Shown here: positions 52,298-63,502 of the stretch, piece by piece
Layout: each line of letters begins with the position of its first letter
How positions within the stretch are numbered: position 1 is the first letter of the stretch
Origin: Proteus penneri
Lineage (GTDB): Bacteria > Pseudomonadota > Gammaproteobacteria > Enterobacterales > Enterobacteriaceae
DNA: 64,000 nt
Assembly: GCF_003144535.1 (NCBI RefSeq)
Contig: NZ_PHFJ01000002.1
Span: forward strand, 248,001-312,000
Direction of reading: 5' to 3'
Translations under genes and position numbers: made by a program
Notes under the pieces: model-generated
Seen by the model: only the letters and a program-made list of their open reading frames with translations
What the model was told of the DNA's origin: nothing
The model's database searches: none

Positions 52298-53071
52298 ATG
52301 TCAGATCGTAATTTTGACGATATTGCAGATAAATTCTCCCGCAATATCTATGGCACAACAAAGGGTAAAATACGTCAAGCGGTGATTTGGGAAGATTTAC
52401 AACAATTATTGACTCTCTTACCTAATCGAAGTTTACGTATTTTAGATGCAGGTGGAGGTGAAGGATATTTTTCTCGCCAGCTTGCTAAGTTAGGACACCA
52501 AATTATCTTATGTGATTTATCGCAAGAGATGCTTAATCGTGCTCAAGAGGCAGCGATTGAAGAGGGTGTTGCCGAAAACATGATGTTTATTTGTTGTGCG
52601 GCTCAAGAGATTAAAGAGCATATAGATGAAAAGGTTGACTTAGTTCTATTTCATGCAGTATTGGAATGGATCACGGATCAGAAAGACGCCGTAAATGTTC
52701 TTACCGATATGTTGTTACCTAATGGTATCTTATCGCTGATGTTTTACAATGCGAATGGTATTGTTATGAGAAATGCGATATTGGGGAATTTTCATCTGGC
52801 AAATCCTGAAATTCCTCGAAGAAGAAAAAAATCATTATCGCCTCAAAATCCATTGCAACCTGAAGATGTTTATCAATGGCTGACTGAATTTTCAATGATA
52901 ATATTAGGAAAAACCGGTGTCCGTGTTTTCCATGATTATTTGCAAAGTCGTCAGTTACAAAATAAAGATTTTCCATCGTTGCTTGCATTAGAGCAACGAT
53001 ATTGTCGGCAAGAGCCCTATATCAGTCTGGGGCGTTACATTCATGTCATGGCACAAAAGCGTGTAAATTAA
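52298..53071 (+). CDS. cmoM: tRNA 5-carboxymethoxyuridine methyltransferase CmoM (SmtA)
   Basis: A 257-residue Rossmann-fold methyltransferase (E. coli 261). The SAM motif is LRILDAGGGEGYFSRQLA near residue 45, with DLSQEMLNRAQ following. It makes the methyl ester of cmo5U34 in several tRNAs. It precedes mukF by 9 bases, the conserved smtA-mukFEB operon. GAGG is 7 bases before the ATG. Confidence 0.95.
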   Translation: MSDRNFDDIADKFSRNIYGTTKGKIRQAVIWEDLQQLLTLLPNRSLRILDAGGGEGYFSRQLAKLGHQIILCDLSQEMLNRAQEAAIEEGVAENMMFICCAAQEIKEHIDEKVDLVLFHAVLEWITDQKDAVNVLTDMLLPNGILSLMFYNANGIVMRNAILGNFHLANPEIPRRRKKSLSPQNPLQPEDVYQWLTEFSMIILGKTGVRVFHDYLQSRQLQNKDFPSLLALEQRYCRQEPYISLGRYIHVMAQKRVN

Positions 53072-53080
53072 GGATGTACT

Positions 53081-54403
53081 ATGAGTGATTTTACCCAGAC
53101 CGTTCCTGAGTTAGTGTCTTGGGCGAGAAAAAATGATTTTTCAATCTCACTGCCACCAGAAAGATTAGCTTTTTTGATGGCTGTCGCTGTATTAAACAGC
53201 GAGCGCCTTGATGGCGAAATTAGTGAAGGGGAGTTAATTGATGCCTTTAGAGAAGTGTGCAAAGGCTTTGAACAACCCGCAGAATCAATACAAGTTCGCG
53301 CGAATAATGCCATTAATGACATGGTAAAGCAGCGACTTTTTAACCGTTTTACCAGTGAGTTGGTAGAAGGTAATGCAATATACCGTTTAACTCCGTTGGG
53401 TATTGGAATTAGTGATTACTATATTCGCCAACGTGAATTTTCATCATTGCGCTTATCTATGCAACTTTCTATTGTGGCAGGTGAGCTTGATTCAGCTGCT
53501 AGCTCTGCTGAGGACGGCGGTGATGAATATCATTGGCATCGTAATGTTTTCGCACCTCTAAAATATTCAGTGGCGGAAATTTTCGATAGTATTGATTTGT
53601 CTCAGCGAATTATGGATGAGCAGCAAAATACAGTAAAAGAAGATATTGCTGCGTTATTAAACCAAGATTGGCAAGCGGCTATTTCAAGTTGTGAACAGTT
53701 GCTATCTGAAACATCGGGTACATTAAGAGAACTACAAGATACGCTTGAAGCAGCTGGCGACAAGCTTCAAGCTAATCTTCTACGCATTCAAGAAGCAAAC
53801 ATGAATACAGGCCATGTTGAGCAAATAGATACATTAGTGTTTGAACTTCAAAGTAAGTTAGACCGCATTATTAGTTGGGGTCAGCAATCTATTGATTTAT
53901 GGATTGGATACGATAGACATGTCCATAAATTTATTCGTACAGCGATTGATATGGATAAAAACCGTATTTTCTCTCGCCGCTTACGTCAATCCGTACAAAA
54001 CTATTTCGATAGCCCATGGGCATTAACTTACGCTAATGCTGATCGGCTGTTTGATATGCGTGATGAAGAACTGGTTCTACGTGATGAAGAAGTCACGGGT
54101 GAGTTACCCGAAGAGCTTGAATATCAAATGTTCAGCGAAGTGAATGAACAAATAGCGCAATGGGTAGAGCAAGAACTTGCTTCTTACAAATTAGAGCAAA
54201 GAGCATTAGATCTCAGTTCAGTATTAGTTGAATACCTTAATCGTTATCCGCAGCAGAAACATTTTGATGTTGCCCGTATTGTGATTGATCAGGCGGTACG
54301 ATTAGGTGTAGCAAAAGCTGAGCTCGCAGGATTGCCTGCAAAATGGTCAGAAATTAACGAATATGGAGCTAAGGTACAAGCGCATGTCATCGATACATAC
54401 TGA
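53081..54403 (+). CDS. mukF: MukF, kleisin subunit of the MukBEF condensin
   Basis: A 440-residue protein, the usual length. It begins [46 protein letters not shown]: an N-terminal winged-helix dimerisation domain. A helical middle region and a C-terminal winged helix that binds the MukB head follow. It links MukB heads and MukE. AAGGA is 7 bases before the ATG. Its last 20 bases overlap mukE. Confidence 0.97.
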   Translation: MSDFTQTVPELVSWARKNDFSISLPPERLAFLMAVAVLNSERLDGEISEGELIDAFREVCKGFEQPAESIQVRANNAINDMVKQRLFNRFTSELVEGNAIYRLTPLGIGISDYYIRQREFSSLRLSMQLSIVAGELDSAASSAEDGGDEYHWHRNVFAPLKYSVAEIFDSIDLSQRIMDEQQNTVKEDIAALLNQDWQAAISSCEQLLSETSGTLRELQDTLEAAGDKLQANLLRIQEANMNTGHVEQIDTLVFELQSKLDRIISWGQQSIDLWIGYDRHVHKFIRTAIDMDKNRIFSRRLRQSVQNYFDSPWALTYANADRLFDMRDEELVLRDEEVTGELPEELEYQMFSEVNEQIAQWVEQELASYKLEQRALDLSSVLVEYLNRYPQQKHFDVARIVIDQAVRLGVAKAELAGLPAKWSEINEYGAKVQAHVIDTY

Positions 54404-55112
54404 ACAATTTATGCCAGCAAAACTGGCGCAGGCATTAGCGAACTCACTTTTTCCTGAACTGGATAGCCAGTTACGTGCAGGTCGACATATTGGTATAGAT
54501 TCTTTGGATAATCATGCTTTTCTGATGGATTTTCAGGATGAGTTATCAGACTTTTATGCGCGTTATAACGTTGAATTAATTCGAGCGCCAGAAGGCTTCT
54601 TCTATTTACGACCTCGTTCAACCACGCTTATTCCTCGCTCAGTCCTCTCTGAAATGGATATGCTGGTGGGAAAAATACTTTGTTATCTCTATCTTAGTCC
54701 TGAACGCTTAGCGAATCAGGGGATATTCACCGTTCAAGAGTTGTTCGATGAATTAAGAACATTAGCAGATGAAAGCAAACTTTTACGTTTAGTGAATCAA
54801 CGCTCAACGGGTTCTGATCTTGATTTGCAAAAATTACAAGAAAAAATGAGGACTTCTTTAAATCGTTTACGTCGTTTAGGCATGATTTCATTTCTATTAA
54901 ATGATATGCAACGTTTTTCAATTACTGAATCTGTTTTCCGTTTTGGGGCAGATGTACGCAGTGGTGATGATCCTATCGAAGCGCAAATGAGAATGATCCG
55001 TGATGGTGAAGCTATGGCGCTTGAAAGCGGTTCAGAAGCACTAAACGATGAAGAAAATGAAGATGAGCAGTTACAATCCAGTGAAGATGATGCGGAGGAA
55101 GAAAATAAATGA
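54384..55112 (+). CDS. mukE: MukE, condensin accessory subunit
   Basis: A 242-residue protein (E. coli 234) built of winged helices, with an acidic C-terminal tail ([20 protein letters not shown]). The start at ATG 54384 ([19 protein letters not shown]) aligns with E. coli MSSTNIEQVMPVKLAQALA. An upstream start at 54363 would add seven unconserved residues within mukF. It overlaps mukF by 20 bases and mukB by four (ATGA), so translation is coupled. Confidence 0.96.
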   Translation: MSSIHTEQFMPAKLAQALANSLFPELDSQLRAGRHIGIDSLDNHAFLMDFQDELSDFYARYNVELIRAPEGFFYLRPRSTTLIPRSVLSEMDMLVGKILCYLYLSPERLANQGIFTVQELFDELRTLADESKLLRLVNQRSTGSDLDLQKLQEKMRTSLNRLRRLGMISFLLNDMQRFSITESVFRFGADVRSGDDPIEAQMRMIRDGEAMALESGSEALNDEENEDEQLQSSEDDAEEENK

Positions 55113-58100
55113 TTGAACGGGGAAAATTTCGCTCATTAACACTTATCAACTGGAATGGGTTCTTTGCTCGTACTTTTGATTTAGATGAATTAGTGACTAC
55201 ATTATCAGGTGGTAATGGTGCGGGTAAATCAACCACTATGGCTGCATTTATCACAGCTATGATCCCTGATCTAACTTTACTTCATTTTCGTAATACCACA
55301 GAAGCTGGGTCAACAAGCGGATCTCGTGATAAAGGGTTATATGGGAAACTGCGTCCGGGTGTGTGTTATGCCGTATTAGATGTGATCAACTCGCGTCACT
55401 TACGTGCTGTGGTCGGTGTCCGTTTACAGCAGATTGCAGGGCGTGATAAAAAAGTTGATATCAAACCCTTTATGATCCAAGGGTTGCCAATGGCGGAAAA
55501 CCCGACAGAAATTCTGACGCAAGCTGTTGCAGATCGCCAAGCGCGAGTACTCCCCCTTAATGAGTTAAAAGAGAAAGTTGAAGCGATTGAAGGCGTTGTT
55601 TTTAGACAATTTAATTCTATCACTGATTTCCATGCCGTAATGTTTGACTTGGGTGTTATTCCTAAACGTTTACGTTCAGCCAGTGATCGCGCAAAATTCT
55701 ATCGTTTAATTGAAGCCTCGTTATATGGTGGTATTTCAAGTGCGATCACTCGTTCTTTACGTGATTACTTATTGCCTGAAAATAGCGGAGTTAGAAAAGC
55801 GTTCCAAGATATGGAAGGCGCATTACGTGAAAATCGCATGACACTTGAAGCGATTCGCGTTACACAATCCGATCGTGATTTATTTAAACACCTAATCACA
55901 GAAGCTACGTCTTACGTTGCAGCAGACTATATGCGTCATGCCAATGAGCGACGCGTTCATCTTGATGAAGCTTTAGAAGTTCGCCGTGAATTATGGAGTC
56001 AGCGTAAATCCATTAATAACGAAGCATATCGTTTTATTGAAATGGGTAAAGAGTTGGAAGAACAACAAGCGCTTTCTTCAGATCTTGAAGCAGACTATCA
56101 AGCAGCAAGTGATCGATTAAACCTAGTACAAAATGCGGTTCGTCAACAAGAAAAAATAGACCGATATGTTGCTGATGTAGAAGAGATCACTTTCCGTTTA
56201 GAAGAACAAAGCGAAGTCGTTGAAGAAGCAGCATCTAAGAAAGAAGAACTTGAAGCTCGCGTAGAGTCAGCCGAAGAAGAAGTTGATGAGCTGAAGAATC
56301 AGCTAGCAGATTATCAGCAAGCTTTAGATGTACAACAAACACGTGCAATTCAATATCGTCAAGCAGTGCAGGCTTTAGAGCGAGCAAAAGCACAATGTGG
56401 TATTGCTGATTTAGATGAAACTAATGCAGAACAATGGGCTGAACGTATTCAAGCAAAAATTCAAACCATTACTCACTCTTTGCTTTCTATGGAACAGAAA
56501 CTCAATGTTTCTGAAGCCGCTAAAACGCAATTTGATCAAGCTTATAAACTGATCAGTTCGGTTGTCGGTCAGATTGAACGCCAAAATGCATGGGATGCGG
56601 CAAAAACAGCATTACGTGAATGGTCTTCGCATCGACACCAAGCGGATAGGGTTCATCCTATTCGTATGCAGTTAGCTGAGTTAGAGCAGCGTTTACATCA
56701 ACGAAATACTGCAGAACGCCAACTTGAAGAGTTTAATAAGCATTATGGTAAGCCGATAGAGCCTGATGATTTATTAATTCTTCAAGATGAATTAGAAGCA
56801 AAAATTGAAGAGCTTAGCGATTACGTTAACGAATCTGGCGAACAGCGTATGCAGATGCGCCAAGAGTTAGATCAACTTAAACAACAAATTGAAAAGCTGA
56901 AAAAACAAGCGCCAGCATGGCTTGCAGCACAAGATGCGTTAACACAATTATGTGAGCAGACTCGTCAATCTTTTGATACGGGTCATCAAGTAACAGAATA
57001 TATGCAACAGTTACTTGAAAAAGAGCGTGAAGCAACGGTTTTACGTGATGAAACTGCAACTCGCAAACAACAGATTGAAGCGCAAATTGAACGTTTAAGT
57101 CAGCCAAGTGGTGCTGAAGATGGGCGATTAATTACGTTAGCCGAACGTTTTAATGGTGTTTTATTATCAGAAATTTATGATGATATTACGTTAGACGATG
57201 CGCCTTATTTCTCTGCATTATATGGCCCAGCACGCCATGCGATTGTTGTACAAGACTTATCTCAAATTCAGGAGCAATTAGAAACATTAGAAGATTGCCC
57301 TGAAGATCTCTATTTTATCGAAGGCGATCCACAATCTTTCGATGATAGTGTATTTAATGCACAAGAGATGGATAAAGCGGTTCTTATTAAGAGTTCAGAT
57401 AGACAATGGCGTTATTCTCGCTACCCTGAAATCCCACTATTTGGTCGAGCAGCGCGTGAAAATCAATTAGAAATTTTGTCGCGTCAGCGTGATGAGCTTT
57501 CGGAACTTTATGCAACACAAGCTTTTGATGTACAGAAGATCCAACGTGCTCACCATGCCTTTAGTCAGTTTGTCGGACAACACATTTCTGTCGCATTTGA
57601 GGCTGATCCTGAAGAAGATATTCGCCAGCTTAACCAACGACGTAACGAGCTAGAAAGAGCATTAGCACAATATGAAGAGAATACTCAGCAACAGCGTCAA
57701 CATTATACACGTGCTAAAGAATCGCTAAATCTTCTAAATAAACTGATTCCTCAAGTGAATATCTTGATGGATGAAACACTGATTGATCGCGTTGAAGAGT
57801 TACGCGAAGAGCTGTATGCCGCTGAAGAATCAATGCGTTACTTACAGCGTCACGAAAAAGCATTAGCAGCATTAGAGCCGATTGCTTCTATCTTGCAAAG
57901 TGATCCCCAAGCACATGAACAACTATCGCAAGATTACGAGCAGGCAAAAGCAGAGCAGCAACGTTATCAGCAACAGGCTTTCTTGCTGGTGGAAGTAGTA
58001 CAGCGTCGCCCACACTTTAGCTATAGTGATGCCGTTGAAATTGTTAGTGAAAATAGTGATCTAAACGAGAAGTTACGTCACCGTTTAGAGATGGCAGAAA

Positions 58101-59569
58101 CAGAACGCGCTACGGCAAGAGAACTTTATCGTCAGCAACAAGCACAATGTGCTCAATTTAATCAAGTGCTCACCTCATTAAAAAGCTCCTTCGACACTAA
58201 ATCTGAATTGCTCAGAGAACTTGAGCAAGAGATGCGTGATACGGGGATACATATCGATATTGGTGCAGAAGCAAGAGCTAAAGAGCTTCGCGATCAACGT
58301 TATTCAGCGGTAAGTGAAAACCGCGCGCGTATTAGTCAACTTGAGCGCGATATCGCACTGAGTGAAGCTGAGCGAGATAACCTAACCAAGAAAATTCGTA
58401 AACTTGAACGTGACTACATTCAAATTCGTGATCATGTTGTGAGTGCAAAAGCGGGTTGGTGCGCAGTTATGCGATTGGTGAAAGAAAATGGTATGGAACG
58501 CCGTTTACATCGACGAGATTTTGCTTACCTTTCAGCTGATGAACTACGTTCAATGTCGGATAAAGCGTTAGGTGCTTTACGCCAAGCAGTTGCAGATAAT
58601 GAATATTTACGTGATGCGTTACGTCGCTCAGAAGATGCGAAATATCCTGATCGTAAAGTTCAGTTCTTTATTGCAGTATATCAGCATTTAAGAGAGCGTA
58701 TTCGCCAAGATATCATTAAAACTGACGATCCAGTTGATGCAATTGAACAGATGGAAATTGAGCTTGCTCGCTTAACGGAAGAACTGACAAGCCGTGAACA
58801 GAAATTAGCGATTAGCTCACGAAGTGTTGCGAATATTATTCGCAAAACTATCCAGCGAGAGCAAAACCGTATCCGTATGCTAAACCAAGGTTTACAAGCG
58901 GTTTCATTTGGCCAAGTGCGAGGTGTTCGACTTAACGTCAATATTCGTGAAAGCCATCAAGTGTTATTGGATGTATTATCAGAAGAAGATAATCAATACC
59001 AAGACTTATTTAAAAACCAAAACCTTACCTTCTCAGAAGCGATGGCGAAGCTCTATCAACGTTTAAATCCACAAGTAGATTTTGGGCAACGTATGCCACA
59101 AACTGTGGGTGAAGAGCTGTTAGATTATCGTAATTATCTAGAAATGGATGTTGAGGTTAATCGTGGGCCAGAAGGTTGGTTAAAAGCGGAAAGTGGTGCT
59201 TTATCAACCGGTGAAGCGATTGGTACGGGGATGTCAATTCTGGTGATGGTTGTACAAAGCTGGGAAGAAGAATCACGACGTTTAAGAGGAAAAGATATTT
59301 CTCCTTGTCGTTTACTCTTCCTCGATGAAGCTGCACGTTTGGATGCCAAATCGATAGCAACGCTATTCGAACTTTGTGATCGTTTAGATATGCAGTTAAT
59401 CATTGCAGCACCAGAAAATATCAGTCCAGAAAAAGGAACAACTTATAAATTAGTGCGTAAAGTGTTTAATGGTACAGAACATGTTCACGTTGTGGGGTTA
59501 AAAGGTTTTGGTCAACAGGCTGAAAATGATAAAACTGCATCATCAAATGTTGCTGAAATAACAGAATAA
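55109..59569 (+). CDS. mukB: MukB, SMC-like subunit of the MukBEF condensin
   Basis: A 1486-residue protein, identical in length to E. coli MukB. The N-terminal head has Walker [10 protein letters not shown] (near residue 34). Two long coiled coils (about 280-640 and 800-1100) flank a small hinge ([29 protein letters not shown]). The C-terminal head has signature [16 protein letters not shown] and Walker [14 protein letters not shown]. MukBEF organises the chromosome and works with topoisomerase IV and MatP. It ends the operon, with a terminator 37 bases downstream. Confidence 0.98.
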   Translation: MIERGKFRSLTLINWNGFFARTFDLDELVTTLSGGNGAGKSTTMAAFITAMIPDLTLLHFRNTTEAGSTSGSRDKGLYGKLRPGVCYAVLDVINSRHLRAVVGVRLQQIAGRDKKVDIKPFMIQGLPMAENPTEILTQAVADRQARVLPLNELKEKVEAIEGVVFRQFNSITDFHAVMFDLGVIPKRLRSASDRAKFYRLIEASLYGGISSAITRSLRDYLLPENSGVRKAFQDMEGALRENRMTLEAIRVTQSDRDLFKHLITEATSYVAADYMRHANERRVHLDEALEVRRELWSQRKSINNEAYRFIEMGKELEEQQALSSDLEADYQAASDRLNLVQNAVRQQEKIDRYVADVEEITFRLEEQSEVVEEAASKKEELEARVESAEEEVDELKNQLADYQQALDVQQTRAIQYRQAVQALERAKAQCGIADLDETNAEQWAERIQAKIQTITHSLLSMEQKLNVSEAAKTQFDQAYKLISSVVGQIERQNAWDAAKTALREWSSHRHQADRVHPIRMQLAELEQRLHQRNTAERQLEEFNKHYGKPIEPDDLLILQDELEAKIEELSDYVNESGEQRMQMRQELDQLKQQIEKLKKQAPAWLAAQDALTQLCEQTRQSFDTGHQVTEYMQQLLEKEREATVLRDETATRKQQIEAQIERLSQPSGAEDGRLITLAERFNGVLLSEIYDDITLDDAPYFSALYGPARHAIVVQDLSQIQEQLETLEDCPEDLYFIEGDPQSFDDSVFNAQEMDKAVLIKSSDRQWRYSRYPEIPLFGRAARENQLEILSRQRDELSELYATQAFDVQKIQRAHHAFSQFVGQHISVAFEADPEEDIRQLNQRRNELERALAQYEENTQQQRQHYTRAKESLNLLNKLIPQVNILMDETLIDRVEELREELYAAEESMRYLQRHEKALAALEPIASILQSDPQAHEQLSQDYEQAKAEQQRYQQQAFLLVEVVQRRPHFSYSDAVEIVSENSDLNEKLRHRLEMAETERATARELYRQQQAQCAQFNQVLTSLKSSFDTKSELLRELEQEMRDTGIHIDIGAEARAKELRDQRYSAVSENRARISQLERDIALSEAERDNLTKKIRKLERDYIQIRDHVVSAKAGWCAVMRLVKENGMERRLHRRDFAYLSADELRSMSDKALGALRQAVADNEYLRDALRRSEDAKYPDRKVQFFIAVYQHLRERIRQDIIKTDDPVDAIEQMEIELARLTEELTSREQKLAISSRSVANIIRKTIQREQNRIRMLNQGLQAVSFGQVRGVRLNVNIRESHQVLLDVLSEEDNQYQDLFKNQNLTFSEAMAKLYQRLNPQVDFGQRMPQTVGEELLDYRNYLEMDVEVNRGPEGWLKAESGALSTGEAIGTGMSILVMVVQSWEEESRRLRGKDISPCRLLFLDEAARLDAKSIATLFELCDRLDMQLIIAAPENISPEKGTTYKLVRKVFNGTEHVHVVGLKGFGQQAENDKTASSNVAEITE

Positions 59570-59605
59570 TTTTATTTGGGTTATCAGCTACAAATCAGCA
59601 AATAG

Positions 59606-59645
59606 AAGGCGCTACGGGCTTACGCTCATAGCGCCTTATTCTTTT
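59606..59645 (+). terminator. Terminator after mukB
   Basis: Stem AAGGCGCTA / TAGCGCCTT with a 14-nt loop, then ATTCTTTT. The stem is identical to that after trxB. Confidence 0.8.
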
Positions 59646-59794
59646 AAAGTGTTACATAGATCAAAAAATGAAAGTAAATTCACAAAAAAATGAAATCTTA
59701 AATGGTATAACGTGCGCCATATCTCATTTAAATGTAATCATGATGTTTATTATCGCATTTGTATGTGATTACTATAAAAATTAAAGGAAAGAAA

Positions 59795-60508
59795 ATGCGT
59801 AAAGTCACGTTAGCTTTTAGTGCAATTGCTTTAGCGTTAAGTTTAAATGGCGCGGCAATGGCAAAAGTTCATATGCCAGAAGTTGTTAGCCCAGGTGTTA
59901 CTGTTGCACAACTTGCACAACAACAACCAATTCATTGGGTTTCTGTTGCAGATATTGAAAAAAGCCTTGCAGGTCAAGCACCCATGGCAGTTGGTTTTGA
60001 TATCGATGACACCGTTCTGTTCTCAAGCCCAGGTTTCTATCGTGGTAAACTAGAATATTCTCCAAACGATTTCAGCTACCTGAAAAACCAAGAATTCTGG
60101 GAAAAAATGAATAACGAGTGGGATAAATTCAGTATGCCTAAACAAGTCGGTATCGATCTTGTTCAGATGCACTTAAAACGTGGAGATACTGTTTATTTCA
60201 TTACGGGTCGTACTCAAACTAAAACTGAGACTGTGACCAAATATGTACAAGAAGGCTTAAACATTCCTGCTGATAAAATGCAGCCAGTTATTTTTGCGGG
60301 TGACCAACCTGGTGCAAATAACAAAGTAAGCTGGATGCGTGATCACAAACTGAAAATTTACTACGGTGATGCTGATGCAGATATCGCAGCAGCAGATGAA
60401 CTGAATATCCGTGGTATTCGTATTCTGCGTGCAGCTAACTCTTCTTACCAACCACTGCCAAAAGCAGGTCAGTTTGGTGAAGAAGTTGTTATCAATTCAG
60501 AGTATTAA
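59795..60508 (+). CDS. aphA: Class B acid phosphatase/phosphotransferase AphA
   Basis: A 237-residue periplasmic HAD-family phosphatase (E. coli 237). The signal peptide is residues 1-23 (ending GAAMA). The catalytic motif is GFDIDDT with Asp69 and Asp71. Further motifs are [12 protein letters not shown] and [12 protein letters not shown]. It dephosphorylates nucleotides and other organic phosphomonoesters. ATG 59795 follows AAAGGA. A 12-codon upstream extension would spoil the signal peptide and is rejected. Confidence 0.96.
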   Translation: MRKVTLAFSAIALALSLNGAAMAKVHMPEVVSPGVTVAQLAQQQPIHWVSVADIEKSLAGQAPMAVGFDIDDTVLFSSPGFYRGKLEYSPNDFSYLKNQEFWEKMNNEWDKFSMPKQVGIDLVQMHLKRGDTVYFITGRTQTKTETVTKYVQEGLNIPADKMQPVIFAGDQPGANNKVSWMRDHKLKIYYGDADADIAAADELNIRGIRILRAANSSYQPLPKAGQFGEEVVINSEY

Positions 60509-60860
60509 TTTTTCCCCTTTGTTTACCTCTATTTGTAAGGCGTAGGAAACTGCGCCTTTTTCTATTTTAAAATATCTTTTATTAAAATTATTTTATTTAT
60601 CTCTTCACAACTCTTTATTATTTCTTGAAAGCTTATTTCTGATTTGTCTGTTTTTTGTTCTTTTATTGCACCTTTATTTAAATAATATATTTGAATATAA
60701 AAACAGCTAAATAGTCTTTTTTTGATTAAATAAAACTAAATTTCTATCAGGGACTTACAAAACGTTAAAAATATTAGTTTATTCCTATAAAACTCTTTGC
60801 CTAGCTCATCTAATATTCTAGGATACCAAAATAATAATAAGGGATGAGGGTAGAGGATTT
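60509..60860. other. 352-base gap between aphA and ldtD
   Basis: The aphA terminator is followed by about 290 bases of AT-rich sequence that should contain the ldtD promoter. No recognised site. Confidence 0.5.
60537..60570 (+). terminator. Terminator after aphA
   Basis: Stem AAGGCGTAG / CTGCGCCTT with a G-U pair and a 4-nt loop GAAA, then TTTCTATTTT. Confidence 0.8.
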
Positions 60861-62588
60861 ATGGCGCATCAACCAATTAAAAGAGCAATCGCATATTCAG
60901 CTGTTATAGGTACACTCCTTTCTGGGCATTATGCAATAGCTACAGAAACAGAGTCGGTGGCTTTATCTGCGCCCGAAACAGAAAACACGGTATTAGTTCC
61001 TGTGAATAACGAAGCTATGCCAGCACCTGCAATTGTGGTTATGGATGCCCCACAATTGACTGAGTTAGCAGTAAGAACAAAACTGCAATCATGGCTTCCT
61101 GTAGGTTATAAACCTTCATATTTAACTCAGCTTGTGAAAATGTACCAAGCGAATAATCTGGCATTAATTTGGCAAGATGAAAAAATAGTACAACAATTAC
61201 AGCAACAAATAGCAGAAGTCGCTATTTCAGGCATTCAGCCCCAGTTTGGGCAATGGTTAACACAATTAGAAACACCTGAATTAACTCAAGAAGGGCGTGA
61301 TATTATTTTATCAGATGCCTTTTTAGGTTATATCAGTTTTGTTGAGCAAGTAAATAAATCTGGCACATCTTTACTGTATCGCAGTGCAACACAAGTATTA
61401 TCTGCTCCTTCCGATAGTTCAGTGATTGAGTTACAACAAAATATTCAAAATAACACTTTAGGTAGCTTTGTTATTTCTTATGCACCATCTCACCCTTATT
61501 ACGCTTTAATGAAAGAGGAATTGCGAAAGCAATTACATAGTTCCGTTGTTTGGCCAGAAATGAAAGGAACGACATCATTAAAGCCAAATCAATCATCACA
61601 AGAAGTTGTACCGCTTAGACAGATTTTACGTAATTTAAAATTAATTCCTGAGTTGGCAGTGAATGAGCAGGAAATTGCGACAACCGTTTATGATGCGTCT
61701 TTAGTTGCGGCTGTTAAATTATTTCAAACTGCTCATGGGTTAGAGCCCGATGGTATTATTGGGCGACAAACACGAACGTGGTTAAATATAACACCCGCAC
61801 AACGCGCTAGCATTATGGCATTGAATATTCAGCGCCTTCGCTTGACGCCAGCTATTGGTGATACTGGAATTTGGGTTAATATTCCTGATTTCTCGCTCTA
61901 TTTTTATGCCAATAACGAACTTATCCTTGACTCAAAAGTCATTGTCGGTCGCCCCGATAGAAAAACACCGATTATGAGTAGTGCACTCAATAATGTCGTG
62001 GTTAATCCACCTTGGAATGTGCCAACAAGCATGACGCGTAAAGATATTGTGCCTAGAGGTAAAGCAGACCCTAGTTACTTTAGTCGTAAGGGATATACCA
62101 TTTATTCAGGGTGGGGGAATGATGCTTATCCAATTAATCCTTATGATATTGATTGGCAAAATGTGAGTGCGAATAACTTCCCTTACCGAATTTGGCAGGC
62201 TCCGGGGCCAACAAACTCATTAGGTCGTTATAAATTTAATATGCCAAATTCAGATGCGATATATCTGCATGACACTCCAAATCATTCGCTATTCTCAAAA
62301 AACATGAGAGCAATCAGTTCAGGTTGTATTCGTGTTAATAAAGCCTCTGAACTTGCTTCAATTTTATTGGGTGATGCAGGATGGAAACAAGATAGAATTG
62401 ATGCAGCATTAAAACGTGGTTCAACACAATATGCCCCAATTCCTGAACGTATCCCAGTTTATTTATATTATCAAACCGCATGGGTAGCACAGGAAAATGC
62501 ACCTCAATATCGTGCAGATATTTATGGTTATGATAAAAGCATTTCAAATGCAGAGTCGTATTTAGAGAATATTAAGAAATATTTGTAA
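60861..62588 (+). CDS. ldtD: L,D-transpeptidase LdtD (YcbB)
   Basis: A 575-residue protein (E. coli 615). The N-terminal signal or anchor segment is about 8-30. A substrate-capping helical region and a peptidoglycan-binding-type motif (LFQTAHGLEPDGIIGRQTRTWLN) follow. The YkuD catalytic domain has His470 and Cys489 in YLHDTPNHSLF...SSGCIRV. It makes 3-3 (mDAP-mDAP) crosslinks, important under envelope stress and for beta-lactam bypass. AGAGG precedes ATG 60861. The neighbour mepK acts on similar crosslinks. Confidence 0.95.
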   Translation: MAHQPIKRAIAYSAVIGTLLSGHYAIATETESVALSAPETENTVLVPVNNEAMPAPAIVVMDAPQLTELAVRTKLQSWLPVGYKPSYLTQLVKMYQANNLALIWQDEKIVQQLQQQIAEVAISGIQPQFGQWLTQLETPELTQEGRDIILSDAFLGYISFVEQVNKSGTSLLYRSATQVLSAPSDSSVIELQQNIQNNTLGSFVISYAPSHPYYALMKEELRKQLHSSVVWPEMKGTTSLKPNQSSQEVVPLRQILRNLKLIPELAVNEQEIATTVYDASLVAAVKLFQTAHGLEPDGIIGRQTRTWLNITPAQRASIMALNIQRLRLTPAIGDTGIWVNIPDFSLYFYANNELILDSKVIVGRPDRKTPIMSSALNNVVVNPPWNVPTSMTRKDIVPRGKADPSYFSRKGYTIYSGWGNDAYPINPYDIDWQNVSANNFPYRIWQAPGPTNSLGRYKFNMPNSDAIYLHDTPNHSLFSKNMRAISSGCIRVNKASELASILLGDAGWKQDRIDAALKRGSTQYAPIPERIPVYLYYQTAWVAQENAPQYRADIYGYDKSISNAESYLENIKKYL

Positions 62589-62916
62589 TATAGATAAATA
62601 GAAGCCAAATAAAGGATGGATATATTACCATCCTTTATTTTTTATATTAATCAATAAGATAAATTTAAAAAACCATGTTCTATAATAAAAGTATGAAAAA
62701 ATTATAATTTATAAAATACTTTTTAAATTTCCAATAAAATTAGAATGATAAAAAGGGTTTTTAGGATAAATAACTAAATTAATAAGATTTGAAATGTTGA
62801 TAAATTGAAACGAAGTGTTATTTACAATACTATACAAACCATAAGAAACAATTCAGGAAAAATATTGTCATAATAAAGGTTCTTCCTCCCGAAATAATTT
62901 GTTGAGTGCATATACT
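62589..62916. other. 328-base gap between ldtD and mepK
   Basis: The ldtD terminator is followed by about 270 bases of very AT-rich sequence. Nothing further recognised. Confidence 0.5.
62611..62645 (+). terminator. Terminator after ldtD
   Basis: Stem AAAGGATGG / CCATCCTTT with an 8-nt loop, then ATTTTTTAT. Confidence 0.85.
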
Positions 62917-63465
62917 ATGGATATTATTGATTCACACCGCCGTAAGTGGCTGGGGCTCGGTATGGCCGCTGTGGGGTTAGGTTTATTGCCTTCTCATGCA
63001 TTTGCTTCATTAGCAACACCTCGCCCAAAAATTCTTCGCTTTAATAATTTAAATACTGGTGAAACTATTAAAGCCGAGTTTTTTGATGGAAAACGTTATA
63101 ATAAACATGAACTTGCTAAGCTAAACCATCTGTTTAGAGATTACCGACAAAATAAAATTAAAACGATTGATCCTGCCCTGTTTGACCAAATCTATTTACT
63201 GCAAGTAATGCTGAATAACAATAAACCCGTTGAACTTATTTCAGGTTATCGCTCTTTAGTGACTAATAATAATTTGCGCCAAAGCAGCAGTGGTGTTGCT
63301 AAGAAAAGCTACCATACTCGCGGACAAGCAATGGATTTTCGCTTAGTAGGCACAGAACTTTCAAAAGTTCGTCAAGTTGCATTAAGAATGAAAGCGGGTG
63401 GTGTTGGATATTATCCAAGAAGTAATTTTGTGCATATTGATACAGGACCGGTTCGCTCATGGTAA
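62917..63465 (+). CDS. mepK: Murein endopeptidase MepK (YcbK, DUF882)
   Basis: A 182-residue protein, the E. coli length, starting at ATG 62917 (MDIIDSHRRKWLGLG). A TTG 18 bases upstream is open but not conserved. The N terminus HRRKWLGLG followed by a hydrophobic stretch ending SHAFA resembles a twin-arginine signal. Zinc-ligand motifs of the M15-like fold are present: SGYRS, SYHTRGQAMDF and NFVHIDTGP. In E. coli MepK cleaves 3-3 and 4-3 crosslinks during wall growth, complementing LdtD encoded upstream. Confidence 0.94.
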   Translation: MDIIDSHRRKWLGLGMAAVGLGLLPSHAFASLATPRPKILRFNNLNTGETIKAEFFDGKRYNKHELAKLNHLFRDYRQNKIKTIDPALFDQIYLLQVMLNNNKPVELISGYRSLVTNNNLRQSSSGVAKKSYHTRGQAMDFRLVGTELSKVRQVALRMKAGGVGYYPRSNFVHIDTGPVRSW

Positions 63466-63502
63466 CCTATTGAGAATTAGTTAATAGAGAGTGGAGTGAT
63501 TC

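Noticed and set aside
55109-59569. Long repeated heptad-like patterns in mukB as DNA repeats
   Set aside because: They are coiled-coil amino-acid periodicity, not nucleotide repeats.
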